A program made the position numbers and the translations under genes. Below are positions 22,648 to 35,702 of a DNA stretch of 64,000 nucleotides, piece after piece. The notes under the pieces were generated by a model, which did not search any database, was not told where the DNA came from, and saw only the letters and a list, made by a program, of their open reading frames with translations. Numbering within the stretch: the first letter of the stretch is position 1; each line of letters begins with the position of its first letter. The stretch is from Phragmites australis (lineage: Eukaryota; Streptophyta; Magnoliopsida; Poales; Poaceae). The DNA is taken from NCBI RefSeq assembly GCF_958298935.1, contig NC_084942.1, forward strand, positions 11,725,501 to 11,789,500. The letters are read 5' to 3'.

Positions 22648-24842
22648 TGTCACGGCCCAGAGTTTCTAAACACGTTTAACTGGTGCGTTGTGAAGCATCT
22701 CCTAAAAATTCTATGGAACATAGGGCCAGTGACAATTTTAGAAATTAGTAGATCCCAGGAGGAGAATATAAATGAATTTTCCCAAATTTTTGGGGATTGT
22801 TTTCAAGGCATAAAAATCAACACAAGTTAGAAAAGCTTGCCTCTTTGGAGAATTTTCATTTGACATTGGTGCAAGATTTTTGAGTCAAACAAGTTCAAAT
22901 GGGTTCCTTATGAGTTTTAGTTTCAAGAGAAATTTGTTTTGCAAATTTTGGACTTTGGGAAGGCATTCAAATGGATGGCTAAAGTGGTGGGGATATTTTG
23001 CATTGCCAGCACTGTTCACGGCCCCACCTGTCATCCTTTTCGTTCAGACACCGCCTCTGCTCCCCCTTCTCCCGCTCTCACAGAGCAATGCGGTGCCGCC
23101 ATACTTGACTTCGGTGGCCATCTCCACGTTGCCGGCCAAAAGATCAGCCCCAGGCCTTATCCCCCTCCTTCGCCCTCTGCTTTATATCTCTCTCTCCCTC
23201 CCTTGCTCTTCATGTCGCCCAGCACATCGCAGAGCAGAGCAGCGTTGCGCCGCGCCGCCGGCCAAATCCGACGAGCCAACGGCAAACTCCCTCGAGCTCG
23301 AGCCATGAGAAGCGCTAAGGAGGATTGTCGAAGCCTCTCCAACAAATTTCCGCGCGAATCCACTCCCCTCTCGGTCGGATTTGGCGAGCTCATGCCGTCT
23401 TCCTCGGCGCCGGTGGCCTCCTTCCGCTCCTCACCGTCGAGCTACCTCGTTGCTGCTTCTTTGGCCCATTGAAGCGCTCGATGAGCTTTCAGTTCCACTT
23501 TTGAGTCTTGTGCACGCGCTGGATTCCGTTTGGCCCGTCGCTGGCGCGCCTTCCGCCGTGCAGCTGCGCGCCGCTGCCTCCCCACGCGTGCCGCCAGCCG
23601 TTCCGTCGTCGAGCTCGTCGGCTGGCAAGCACGCCGTTAGGTCCACATGCTTGCGTAGATCGCGTAGGGTACTCGGTCAGGATTATTGCGCCGCCGTTCG
23701 CTGTCGGCAAGTCAAAGCCGTGCTGCCGCCGTGAAGTTCCGCTGTCCGCCGCCGCTGACCATTCTCCGGCCATTGCCGGTGACCGCGTATGCCTCAAATG
23801 GATCCGTGCGCACGTGCTGGAGCTGCAGCTGTCCCTCCCGGACGCCTGGTCTGCGCCGCTCGGCGCCGGCGGGCACGACCCGAGCCCCGGCCGGCCGCGC
23901 TGCGCAGTGTCCCGGGCGCGAGTCAATTTTGACTTGGGTCAAATACGCCGGCCCCACTGTCAGTCACAGCGACTGGCCGAACCCGAGTGGAAAAAGGTTT
24001 AGGATATTTAAGTATTCGTAAAAATCGGAAAATGTGAAATTGGGTATTTGTTGAACTAATAAATCGGCTGAAACGTTGTAAAATGCATAAGAAATGGAAT
24101 ATGGCTCCAAAAATTGTAAAACAAATTTTGTTAGCTTTATATGCTCATATTCTACATGTTAAAGTTGTTAGTGACTATGAAATATGTGCTGGGATTTCCT
24201 TAGTTAATGTAATGTGCGTAAAGCCTCATTAATTCATAACTAAATGTTGGTAACTCCAAAATTGATGAAATCAATTCTATAAATCTTGTTGGTTTATTCC
24301 CTGTTTAATAAAAATATGTACCTTCGTTTTTAGCGCAGTTAGCATTCTAGATTGATTTAAGCCTTAGTTATGCTTTAATTAATCCGAGGATAATTGAATG
24401 GTTAACCCTAATCTCAATTAGGAAATCGTTAGTGCGTTAAACTCGTACCACGGCACTTTACACTGTTGTCACAGACTATGAAACGTCATTATTTGCATAA
24501 CATTCATTGCATTGCACGCGTTATTCTCTCAGGGAACTTCGACCCGGCAAGCGAGGCGAACGAGTCTGTCCCCGGAGGTTCCCGCAGTGGAGATCGTGAC
24601 TCGGGTAGCTGTGAGTAGCAGCTAGGGCAGCAAGGCAAGCATCTATCATACTGCACCGTGTCTACTTGAAAATTTAATATGTTATCTACACTTATGTATA
24701 CATTGCATGTGTCGGGTACCGAGTTGGGTAGAACCTATGCTGATGCATTATCCCATTTCGGTCACGTGTCATGTGTTGTTCCTAGGAGCCTAGTGGTGTC
24801 GTCGAGGTCTAATGATAATTCGCTATGCTGAGTGGTACTTAG
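22648..24842 (+). repeat. 5' LTR of element A, first part
   Basis: Starts TGTCACGGCCCAGAG and aligns with 50935-53130. A TATA-like CTTTATATC lies at about 23178-23187 before a CT-rich start region. It is cut at 'gtggtacttag' (24842) by element B and resumes at 44146. Confidence 0.85.
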
Positions 24843-27759
24843 TGTAACACCCAAAAATTCAAATTTTTGCAATAATTTAAAACTTTCTTAGAATTAACTC
24901 AGGTGTTGCAACTTAGCTCAATAGGAAATTAATTTCTAAAATTAACATGGCCTAGGATAATTGTTTGAATGCATTCATGCCGTTGTAGATGCAATAAGGT
25001 TTTATTGGGTGGAAAAGTTTGAAAAATTTCGCTAGGTTTCGCCGCTTTAAAACCCCATTGGAAAATTTGATGAAATTCAATTGGAAAAAGTTTTGGAAAA
25101 TCAGAAAGCGCTCTCGGGCCGAATCCTCCTTCTCCCTCGGCCCAAACCCCTCCCCCATCTCCTTTTTTTTCCTTCCCTCCCGCGTGGGCCGCCGACCTCC
25201 CCTTTCCTCGAGCCGGCCTACCGGAGTCCTGAGCCAGCGCCCGCTCTCGCTGCCGTGTGGACCCGCTGAGCCCCGAGCCGAAGCCAGCTGCGCCGAGCCG
25301 AGCCGACGGCTCCTCTTCTCCTTCCTCTGGCCACGCTAGTGCTTCAATGGCCGCCGGCCAATTCTCTCCCTCGACGCCCTCTCCTCTCCCTATAACCGCC
25401 GAATTCAAACCCTTAAGCTCCACCAAGCGTTCCACGGCTGTTTCCCTTTCTTTCCCCCTCTCTATTGCGCGGTGATTACAAGAAACCGCCGGCCATTAAG
25501 GCCATGGCCGCCGCCCCTCCCCCTTCGAATTCCGGCCACCCCACTCACGCTCTCCCCTATTTAAGCCGCCCTCTACCACCTCGGCGAGGTCCCGCACGCC
25601 GCCCACCCGCTCACGCCTCGTTTTTCCGCTCGGAACGCCGTCGCCGCCCCTTCTCTTCTTCGGCTCCGGTGAGATGCGCCACCGTCGTCGCCCATCGCGT
25701 GCACGCCCTCTCCGGCTGAGCTAACCGCTCCTTAGGACCTGCAGGACCAACCAGAGCCGATTCTTCGGGTCGCCGTAGTTGTTCGGGCGCCGGAACTCCC
25801 CTTCTGCCGCAGCACCGATCGCCACCACCATCCTTGTCGTCGGCCGGTCACCCCGACAGCTCTTCGGTCTTCCTTTTGCTCGGGGTAAGTTCACCGGCTC
25901 ATCCTCATCGCTTTCCGCCGCTCACCGGAGCATACCGGCCACCGGAGCCTGATTTTCGGCCAAGTCCGGCGGCCCCCCGCCATGCCCGCCGCCGTGCTGG
26001 GCTGTCAGCCCCTCTGGTCCATCACGGTCTGGTGGACCAAGGGCCCTCCCTCCGGTCCACGGCCCGTGGACCCGGTTCACATGTTTTCCAGCAGCAGCAA
26101 TTCTTTTTATTTATGACGTCAGCAGGTGCAATAAATAGGGTTTTCAGTATAAAAATTAATCATTTTATTCTCAGAATTAAACTAAAATTTTGCAGAAACA
26201 CCCCTGGAACATCAAATAATCATAACTTTTTGCTCGTAGCTCTGATATAGGCGATCTTTGCGCTCATATTCTCGTAGCGACGTGTAGAATCTGTTTATAG
26301 GGTTTTTCTCTAGTTCTAGGAATGTTTGGTGTACTGTTCTTATGTTAGATTGTGTGCTCGTGTAGACGGTTCAGTCCAGGAATTCGGCAACTTTCAAGAA
26401 GAAGATTTTGAAGGACCTGTGCAACACTTCAACGAAGGCAAGTGTCTTGACCATATTGTAGAACCTAGTTTTTACATAAAGCGAGTCTTTGACAAATATG
26501 CATGCTGTTTTACAAATGGGTAGTATAGCAAATACTAGTGTTAGAAATAGGTGCTTTATCCATACCAGATCACCATGTTTATGCTTAGCCATGCTTTAGA
26601 TGAACATGTAGCGTGTAGGATGATGAATCTTGAGTTATGAACTAAAAATTGATATGGGAAGAATATCATGGAAACTAATGTTGTTAAGGGAGTTAACAAC
26701 AAAGATAATTGGGTTTTTGGGCAAGAAAGGACTACTTTTCCCAGCATGATTGGTTGTTTGGTAGTATACCCTTATGGGGTTATTGGAGGTCTTGCCCAGA
26801 CCATTTTAAGGACCGGTTCGTGGAGCGACCACCCAGGGCAAACAAGGCAACCACGAGACCAATATGGTACGGCTTGGCCTAGTAACTAGATGTTCTCCCA
26901 GGGTTGTATGAGCCAATCGGATGTGTAGATAAGGAAGGGTTACTTCCCGATTCTACCCGGCACAAGAGGGGGCCTCTGGGGTGGAGGGTTACTCCACTTA
27001 TGTACGGCGGTGAAACCTCAGTGGGCAAGTGCATTCTGGGGGACTCTCCAGAAAAAGCCTCGTAGTGATCTCTTGGCGCACACCCCGGAAGTGTGTAAGG
27101 TACCATCAGGTGCCGGCAACAGAGAAGATCACGACTCATGGGTAAAGTGTACAAACTCTGCAGAGTGTCAAACTGAATATTCAGCCGTGCTCACGGTTAT
27201 GAGCAGCCTGGACCCTCGCATGATTAGTCGGGGTGGGTGTTTTTCTTGGTCAGGGAATTGGGTTGAATTCCCAGAGGTTAAAGAAAATCTTTGGTACATC
27301 TTTTCTCAGTTAAAATAAAAATTTGTTTCCGTAGTTCAGGGCTAAAAACCAGCATTTATGCAAATGAAACCCTAGATTAGGAAAACCTTGTTTCAAGCCA
27401 CCATATTAGATTCATTTGTTTTCCCCCACTTGTTGAGTATTAGAAATACTCACGCTTGCTGTTTCAGAAGGTGACACCTTTGAAGATTTTCCTGAGGATG
27501 ACTTCCCCGAGGACGATGCCGAGTTCTAGGCTTGTGGAATCTCTCGGTCGGCTGCCTGTTGGTTTGGAGCTGCGCCGTTCCCTTTTTCCGCTGTGGTGTT
27601 CTTTTCTTTAGACCCGTGGGTGGTCATTTTGTAATATTTTAGCGTTGTAATAAGAAACACTGTGTCTGTTACACTAATGAAGTCGCTATATGTATGAATA
27701 ACTGATCCTGGCATACATATAGTTTACATCTGGTTTTGGTCTTTAAACCGGGTGTGACA
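24843..27759 (+). repeat. 5' LTR of element B (2917 bp)
   Basis: Begins TGTAACACCCAAAAATTC and ends ACCGGGTGTGACA. A TATA-like CCCCTATTTAAGCC sits at about 25554-25567, followed by a GC-rich leader, which suggests transcription starts near 25590. Long plus-strand frames in the GC-rich part (for example 25834-26250) are also in the other LTR and look like composition artefacts. Differences from 41234-44140 look like roughly 1-2 per cent, not counted exactly. Confidence 0.9.
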
Positions 27760-27777
27760 GAAGTGGTATCAGAGCCG
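27760..27777 (+). promoter_or_regulatory. Primer binding site of element B (initiator Met tRNA)
   Basis: 'gaagtggtatcagagccg' starts at the LTR end. TGGTATCAGAGC is the standard plant retrotransposon match to initiator methionine tRNA and would prime first-strand synthesis. Confidence 0.9.
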
Positions 27778-28014
27778 TGTTGACCGTAGGTCGCAAGTCT
27801 AGCTAGAAATGGTCGCGTAATAAGGATTAATTTATAAAAAATTATATTTTGCAAAATCTTCATTTACCCTTGAACTTCATTTTACTGCTTCATTGAAAAT
27901 GTTTTCTGATCTCTCTTGTTTCCAAACTGTAGATGGCTCGTGTCAAGCAGACTGCCCGCAAGACCACCGGCGGCTATGTTCTTCCCCGTGCCCCGGCCAC
28001 CTTTGCACCCAACG

Positions 28015-28868
28015 TGATGGGCACTCGTCTATGGATCACGTGTGACGAGTAGTTGTGGCCCGATCTTCTCGAAGGATCCACGAAATTGATAACTATCGCT
28101 GCGTGACCTGGTGAAGAGGTAGTGCACCGTGAGTCTGCACACGCGACGAACTACCGAGACAATCACCCTTCCACGTACCGACGAAGCCAGCCCACGCAAT
28201 CACACCATAAAGATGTGAAGGCACAAACTGGGTGAACCGCAGTTCGGCGTTCTACAACTCCCTCAGGAATCGAAAGAACAAGTTTGCAAGCCTCTCAAGA
28301 CTCACATGGAAAGAAGAACTCAAATAGTTTGTACTTCTGAATTGACAGCCAAAAAAAAAGTCCCCTTGTCATCTATTACATGGCTATATGTAGCACTAGT
28401 GGAGTCTTCAGTTCAGATTAAAAAAATAAATGAAAACATGCAGTAGGAAGTCGCAGCAATCCTTGCATTCATGGCCTAGTGGAGCTCTCTTGATGTTTGG
28501 ACTTCATTTGCATGCAGCTCCACATGCGAAACAGCAATCTGAAGGTTTTATTTACTATGTATAGCAGCTGAATGGTTCCTCTTTTCTATGCACGTCCAGG
28601 CTCCTTAGTCCATATATTTGGAGGGCAGAAACCATCATCATCCCATGTCCGTTCGTGCACTCCATCATTCCTAAGAACATTAAAACAAGTACTCAAAAGC
28701 ATAGGCTCATCCAAAGTAATTTGATTATTTAACACAAGGTTAGCGTTCACGTGAGAGTGAATTTCCTTCTCCAATTGTTTGGCTCTGCTCCTTGTAATTG
28801 GACCCACTATATCAGATGCACTTTTATTAGGAGGTGGAGAAGAGTGGCTGCTAGGGATGTCCTCATCA
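28015..28868 (-). repeat. 3' LTR of CRM-like element (854 bp)
   Basis: On the plus strand it starts TGATGGGCACTCG and ends TGTCCTCATCA. It contains the end of gag-pol (28586-28868). Just inside, the minus strand has a purine-rich AAGAGGGGGAGGC directly before the LTR, which is the polypurine tract (28869-28881). Confidence 0.9.
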
Positions 28869-31800
28869 GCCTCCCCCTCTTGAGAAGGAGTCGTCCTCGA
28901 CTCAGACTTACCAACAAATGGACACAAATCTTTGACATTGAATGTTGCACTCACATTGGTATATTCAGGAGGGAGCTCAATTTTGTAAGCATTATCATTT
29001 ATCTTTTCTAGAACCTTGAATGGACCGTCACCCCGAGGGGATAACTTACTCTTGCGCTGTTGGGGAAATCGATCCTTGCGTAGATGCAACCACACTAGGT
29101 CGCCGGGCTGGAAAATAACAGTTTTCTTACCCTTGTTCGCTTGCCTTGCATATTGTGCAGTTTTCTTCTCAATATTCCTCCTTGTGTCGGCATGTAGCTT
29201 CTTAATGAATTCAGATCTCTTTGCAGCATCCAAATTTACTTGTTCCTGTAATGGTAAAGGCAAAAGATCCATGGGCGTATGTGGTTTAAAACCATAAACA
29301 ATTTCAAAGGGACAAAATTTGGTTGTGGAATGTACTGCCATGTTATAAGCAAATTCAACATGTGGAAGGCAATCTTCCCACATCTTTAAGTTCTTTTTCA
29401 GCACAGCCCTTAGCATTGTGGATAGAGTACGGTTGACGACCTCAGTTTGCCCATCAGTTTGTGGGTGACAAGTGGTGGAAAATAACAACTTAGTGCAAAG
29501 TTTACGCCATAATGTATTCCAAAAATAGCTAAGAAATTTTGTATCACGATCTGAAACAATAGTCTTTGGCACTCCATGTAGACGAACTATCTCCCTGAAA
29601 AACAAGTCAGCAACATGTGACGCATCATCGCTCTTATGACATGGAATAAAATGTGCCATCTTTGAGAAGCGATCGACAACAACAAAAATGGAATCCCTCC
29701 CCCTCTGAGACCGAGGTAACCCCAGAATAAAATCCATAGATATATCTTCCCAAGGTACATTTGGAATTGGTAATGGAGTATATAGACCATGGGGATTAAG
29801 ACGAGACTTAGCTTTCAAGCAGGTTATGCACCGCTCAACGTGTCGCTGGACATCACGTCGCATATGTGGCCAAAAGAAATGATCAGAAAGCATGTCCAAT
29901 GTCTTTTTTACACCAAAATGACCAGCCAACCCCCCAGCATGTGATTCCTGCAAAAGAACATTTCGAATCGAGCAAGCTGGAATGCACAGTTTGTTAGTCC
30001 GAAATAAGAATCCATCATGCACATAGAATTTGTCCCATCCTTTTCCCGCAATACAATTAGAGAAAGGTTCGTTAAAATCAGCGTTATTAGCATAAAGTGT
30101 TTTTATTGATTCCAAACCAAGCACTTTTGTATCTAATTGTGTAACCAAAGCACATCGTCTAGACAAAGCATCTGCAACAATGTTATCTTTGCCACGCTTA
30201 TGTTTGACAACATAGGGGAATGTTTCAATGAACTCAATCCATTTCGCATGTCGACGGTTCAGTTTGCCTTGGCTTTTCAGATATTTCAAAGCTTCGTGAT
30301 CAGAATGGATTACAAATTCTTTAGGTAATAAATAATGTTGCCAGACTTCCAAAACTCGAACTAAGGCATAAAGCTCTTTGTCATAGACAGAGTAGTTCAG
30401 ATGTGGATCATGTAACTTTTCAGAAAAGTAGGCAACAGGTTTACCTTCTTGAAGTAGCACACCTCCAATGCCAATACCACTTGCATCACATTCGATCTCA
30501 AAGGTCTTACCAAAGTTTGGTAGTTGTAGCAGCGGTGCTTCACAAAGATTTTGTTTTAGCTCTTCAAAGGCATGGTCCTGTTCAGCTCCCCACTTGAAAG
30601 GAACATCCTTCTTTGTCAAATTGTTAAGGGGTGCAGCGATGGTGCTGAAATCTTTAACAAATCGTCGGTAGAAACCTGCAAGACCATGGAAACTTCGAAC
30701 TTGGCTCACATTTTCAGGTGTAGGCCAATCCTTTATCGCTTTAATCTTCTCTTCATCAACCTTGACGCCATCTGCAGTCACCACAAAACCAAGAAAAACA
30801 ACACGGTCTGTGCAAAAGGTGCACTTAGCAATATTTCCATACAATTTCTCTGCTCTCAAAACAGCAAGGACTTCACGGATATGGTCAAGATGTTCATCAA
30901 ATGATTTACTATAGATCAGGATATCATCAAAATATACAACCACAAATTTTCCAATGAAAGCTCTTAAAACATGATTCATTAAACGCATAAAAGTGGAAGG
31001 AGCATTCGTCAAACCAAAGGGCATCACAAGCCATTCATATAAACCAAATTTAGTCTTAAATGTTGTCTTCCATTCATCACCAATTTTCATGCGAATTTGG
31101 TGATAGCCGCTGCGTAAATCAATCTTGGTGAAAATAGTTGAACCACTCAATTCATCTAACATGTCATCAAGCCTAGGATTGGGATGGCGATATCTAACAG
31201 TTATAGCATTGATAGCACGACAATCAACGCACATGCGCCAAGACCCATCTTTCTTAGGGACCAAAAGTACTGAAACAGCACAAGGTGAGAGAGATTCATG
31301 AACATACCCTTTGTCCAAAAGCTCTTTTATCTGTCGCTGAATTTCTTTTGTTTCTTCAGGATTGGTGCGATAGGCTGGACGATTGGGAAGAGAAGCACCC
31401 GGTACCAAATCAATTTGGTGTTCAATTCCGCGTATGGGAGGAAGACCAGCTGGCACCTCATTGGGAAAAACATCCTCAAAATCCTGCAATAAATCAAGAA
31501 CAACACTAGGCAGCGACAATGGTAAGTTGTTAGCTGAAAATAGGACCTCCTTGTGCAAGAGCACAAAGAATGGGGCTGTGGTGTTCCTCACTTCTCTCAA
31601 ATCACTCTTGCTCACAAATAAACACTCATGTTGTCGTGGCAGTCTTGTATTTTCAGGAGGCTTTATGTGGCTGGATGGTTTAGGAGTCTCTCCCTTACTA
31701 TTTTTGTGGCTCTCACATAATTTTCTTTTCTCACTCTCATCTCTTTTCATGCGAGCAACATCGGAAGAGTGTATGTCTTCAGGAGATAATGGAACAAGAA

Positions 31801-33928
31801 CCACCTTCTTCTCTTTGTGAATAAATGTGTATTTGTTCGACCGGCCGAAGTGCATAGAATCCACATCAAATTGCCATGGACGACCCAGAAGTAAGTGGCA
31901 TGCTTGCATAGGAACAATATCACAATCAACCTCATCATGATAGTCACCAATTGAGAATGACAAGCGGACCATGGATGAAACCTTCACTGTCCCTGAATTA
32001 TTCAACCATTGCATATGGTACGGGTGTGGATGGCGACGTGTTTGCAGGCCAAGCTTCTCAACAAGCAAGGCACTAACAATATTGTTGCAGCTCCCACCAT
32101 CAATTATAAATCTGCACACCTGTCCTTTCACTTTGCATCGTGATTGAAACAAATTATGGCGCTGCCCTTGCTCAGCTGCAACTAATTGAGTAGAAAGAAC
32201 TCGTCGAACCACCAACGACTGGTCTGGTGCATTCAAAATATAAGCACGCACGGTGGAAGTTGTAGCAGACCCAAATGAACTATCATGTCGGGGCGAAATA
32301 GGAGCCTCCAAATAATTAATATCAGCAAGCAAATCATCAAAATCGGCACTAGTGATTTCCTCTGGATTTGGAGGAATAACAGCTTGTGGTATGTCCTCCT
32401 GAGCAACATGTGGAATAGACTGAATGGCCAAACAATTCAATCCCAGCTCATATTCACCATCCTCAGCGTGATACTCACAAGTTTTGAGATTCTCATCTGC
32501 TAATGCCAGGATATTGTGCTCCTCCTCCTCGTCACTCTGAGAATCATAAGAATCATCAGCAAGTGCTATAATTGTACGCCTATTGGGGCATTCAGCTTGC
32601 TTATGCCCATGACCACCACACTTAAAACACTCAATCCTACTTGTCTTCCTTTGGGCTGCTGCAGGAGAGGAGTTGGACTGATTGGAACTCACAGCTTTGC
32701 CTTTCGCATCAAATTGTTTGGCACAAGATGAAACAGAACGAGAAGCTGCACGAGAGGAAGGTGTAGAAGCTGCATGAGATGAAGGTGTGTGTGCCCCTGA
32801 TCCGTGCTGTTGTGAATTGCGCCATGGAGTAGAACTGTTTTGAGCTGAAAAAGAAACATGGTTTTTATAAGATTCAACAAGCTGCCGTTCTTTCCGTTTT
32901 GCAAAATGAACTAATTCTGTTAGAGTTGTGTAGTTTGTCATGTCCACTTTATGGGCAATTGGTTTATTGAGTCCAACCAAGAACCGAGCCATCGTGGATT
33001 CCTCATCCTCAGTGATTCCTGTACGGAGTAGGCACATTTCCATTTCTTGAAAATATTCATCAACGCTGCGAGTACCCTGCACAAGGCGTTTGAGCTGCAA
33101 ATGTAAGTCACGGGTATAATATGCAGGAACAAAACGACGTCTCATTTCCCTCTTCATTTCATCCCATGTGATACGATCATGTCCAACTCGATGGAATTCT
33201 GCGCGAACTTGGTTCCACCAAGTTAAAGCATAACCTTTGAACTCAATGGCAGCAAGCTTTGCTTTCTTTTCAGCAGGGTAATCATACAAATCAAATATCT
33301 GGTCCACCTTGGTCTCCCACTCAAAGTAATCATCTGCATTCTCCTTCCCACTAAAAGCAGGAATAGACACTTTGACTCTCCCCAAACCATCGTCCTCACG
33401 ACGACGTTCATGATCACCATGTCGCGGAGCACGATGGCCATCATGACCAGCAAACTGGTGGGCACCAAAAGCACCAAAGCGACCAAAGTGAGCACCTCCA
33501 CGGTGTTCATAACCACCACGATGACCATGGTGATCTTCACGGTAGTCGTCATGATCATCAAAATCACCATCAAAACCTGCAGTCTCTAGCAAAGGAACAC
33601 GCCGTGCACGGCCAAAAAAGTTTGGCCTCATATTAGGTGCACCAAAATTGTCAAAACCAGCACCATGACCTCGACCACCACCACATCCTCGTCCACCGCC
33701 TCCTGCAGCTGCACGACGTGCAGCCTCAGCCTGAAGACGAGCAGCCTCGGCCTCCAAGGCAGTAGGATCATCATCCTCAACATGTTGTCCATCATCATGT
33801 TGGTCCTCCATGTTTGGTGCATGGCCGAAATCATGCTGAAGTGCTTGCAGTTGTTGTCTCAATTGATTCATTTGTGCCCGCATTTCCTAAAACTCCGCTG
33901 CCGAAATTGGACCATTTGGATCTGCCAT
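28586..33928 (-). CDS. gag-pol polyprotein of CRM-like element
   Basis: The frame is open for 1765 codons from the ATG at 33883. An upstream in-frame ATG at 33928 is followed by 12 codons and a TAG at 33889-33887, so the likely original start is 15 codons further out. Counting from 33883: His/Asp/Gly-rich N-terminus; Gag about 165-335; zinc knuckle [14 protein letters not shown] 419-432; protease DGGS 595-598; RT about 870-1040 with YFDD 984-987; RNase H about 1125-1245; integrase zinc domain about 1314-1355 (H, H, CITC); DDE residues near 1384, 1445 and 1481; tail 1655-1765. All catalytic motifs are present. If translation can start at the second ATG it could still be active. It makes and integrates element cDNA. 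Confidence 0.88.
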
Positions 33929-34848
33929 GTTAGCGTAGAAAAGAAAAGATATATATAGATGGGGAATATATGTGGAGTCACTCCCTCATCACTTGCTGAA
34001 CAAGTTCTTTCTCTTCCTGAAGGGTCAGTAACCGGGGCAGCAATCTGCAGTGGAAGAGTGATTGTAACAGAGACGACGGTGCAACAGCTCACGATGCTTT
34101 GAGTAGAGTGTGGTGGGGTAAAATATATGTGTAGTGCACTGAAAAGGAGTGATGCAAAATCGAATAATAATCCAAAAGAGAAACACAAGTCTAAGTTGCT
34201 GATCACAAAGAAAAAAATAGGTGGAAAGTAAAGGAACAAGGTAAAAGAAGTGGAGGGAAAACAACAATTGGCACCAATCGAACTGCTGCTCAAACCCCTA
34301 TTTTCTTGCAAATACTCATACGTCTCTTTTTTTTAAAACAGAATTCTTTTCTTTAGCTGAAACACTTTTTTTTTGTTCTTTCTTTGTACTCTTTTTTTTT
34401 TTGGGAACCTCTTGACAAACAGCATACAACTTTCAATTAAGGGTGGCGCAGAAATGACAAACAAAGTGTCGGTGCCGATTGTTAGACTGATTTGGAAGCA
34501 ATCAAGGGTGGGATGGGTGGGTTTCTTTTTTTTTTGTGTGTGTATGTTTCAGAGGGAAAAAGAAGATGAAAAGATCAAAGGTAAAAGTCAGGATAAAACT
34601 GGAGAAAGGAGAAAAACGAAATTCAGATCAGGAGAAATCAGACCAAGAAAAATCAGCAAATAGACAAGCCTCAAAGGATTGAAAACTCGATGATGCAAAC
34701 TACAATTCAGCGCAAAAGAGAGAGGCTATAGGTCTGTATATATGTATTTTTTTGGGGGGGGCTATTTGTGGGCTGTAGGTATAAAAAAAAATCTATCCTA
34801 CCAAATTAAGAACGATCCTACCGAGTAAACGGAGGCTCTGACACCAGA
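33929..34848 (-). other. 5' leader and primer site of CRM-like element
   Basis: No long frame on the element strand. Directly inside the 5' LTR the minus strand reads TCTGGTGTCAGAGCCTCC (about 34831-34848), a one-base variant of the Met-tRNA primer site TGGTATCAGAGC. The plus strand has T-runs and a G-run near 34745-34760. Confidence 0.75.
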
Positions 34849-35702
34849 TGATGGGCACTCGTCTATGGATCACGTGTGACGAGTAGTTGTGGCCCGATCT
34901 TCTCGAAGGATCCACGAAATTGATAACTATCGCTGCGTGACCTGGTGAAGAGGCAGTGCACCGTGAGTCTGCACACGTGACGAACTACCGAGACAATCAC
35001 CCTTCCACGTACCGACGAAGCCAGCCCACGCAATCACACCATAAAGATGTGAAGGCACAAACTGGGTGAACCGCAGTTCGGCGTTCTACAACTCCCTCAG
35101 GAATCGAAAGAACAAGTTTGCAAGCCTCTCAAGACTCACATGGAAAGAAGAACTCAAATAGTTTGTACTTCTGAATTGACAGCCAAAAAAAAAGTCCCCT
35201 TGTCATCTATTACATGGCTATATGTAGCACTAGTGGAGTCTTCAGTTCAGATTAAAAAAATAAATGAAAACATGCAGTAGGAAGTCGCAGCAATCCTTGC
35301 ATTCATGGCCTAGTGGAGCTCTCTTGATGTTTGGACTTCATTTGCATGCAGCTCCACATGCGAAACAACAATCTGAAGGTTTTATTTACTATGTATAGCA
35401 GCTGAATGGTTCCACTTTTCTATGCACGTCCAGGCTCCTTAGTCCATATATTTGGAGGGCAGAAACCATCATCATCCCATGTCCGTTCGTGCACTCCATC
35501 ATTCCTAAGAACATTAAAACAAGTACTCAAAAGCATAGGCTCATCCAAAGTAATTTGATTATTTAACACAAGGTTAGCGTTCACCTGAGAGTGAATTTCC
35601 TTCTCCAATTGTTTGGCTCTGCTCCTTGTAATTGGACCCACTATATCAGATGCACTTTTATTAGGAGGTGGAGAAGAGTGGCTGCTAGGGATGTCCTCAT
35701 CA
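34849..35702 (-). repeat. 5' LTR of CRM-like element (854 bp)
   Basis: Same ends as the partner at 28015-28868. It contains a duplicate of the gag-pol tail (minus-strand frame 35641-35420), which has no separate role. Observed differences: gtag/gcag and cgcg/cgtg near the start, cagc/caac, cctc/ccac, acgt/acct. Confidence 0.9.

Larger units (their letters stand above)
28015..35702 (-). mobile_element. CRM-like chromovirus, nearly intact (7688 bp)
   Basis: Bounded by the duplication CAACG (28010-28014 and 35703-35707). LTRs are 28015-28868 and 34849-35702, both 854 bp, with ends TGATG and CATCA. I counted about five differences between them. The single gag-pol frame runs on the minus strand and its last 94 or so codons lie in the 3' LTR. 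That overlap, the lack of a classic chromodomain and the C-terminal tail after the integrase fit the CRM (centromeric retrotransposon) lineage, but the clade name is from recall, not from a tree. Confidence 0.85.

Noticed and set aside
25834..26250. 138-codon frame in the LTR of element B, also at 42215-42631
   Set aside because: It is present in both LTRs because LTRs are copies, in a GC-rich part, with no domain. It spans the probable transcript leader.
27933..28014. A captured host histone H3 gene
   Set aside because: Only the tail resembles H3; no histone fold follows. The body matches the homologous ORF in element C, so this is an element ORF with an H3-like start.
35420..35641. Separate small gene with [11 protein letters not shown] motif
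   Set aside because: It is the copy of the gag-pol C-terminus carried in the 5' LTR of the CRM-like element.
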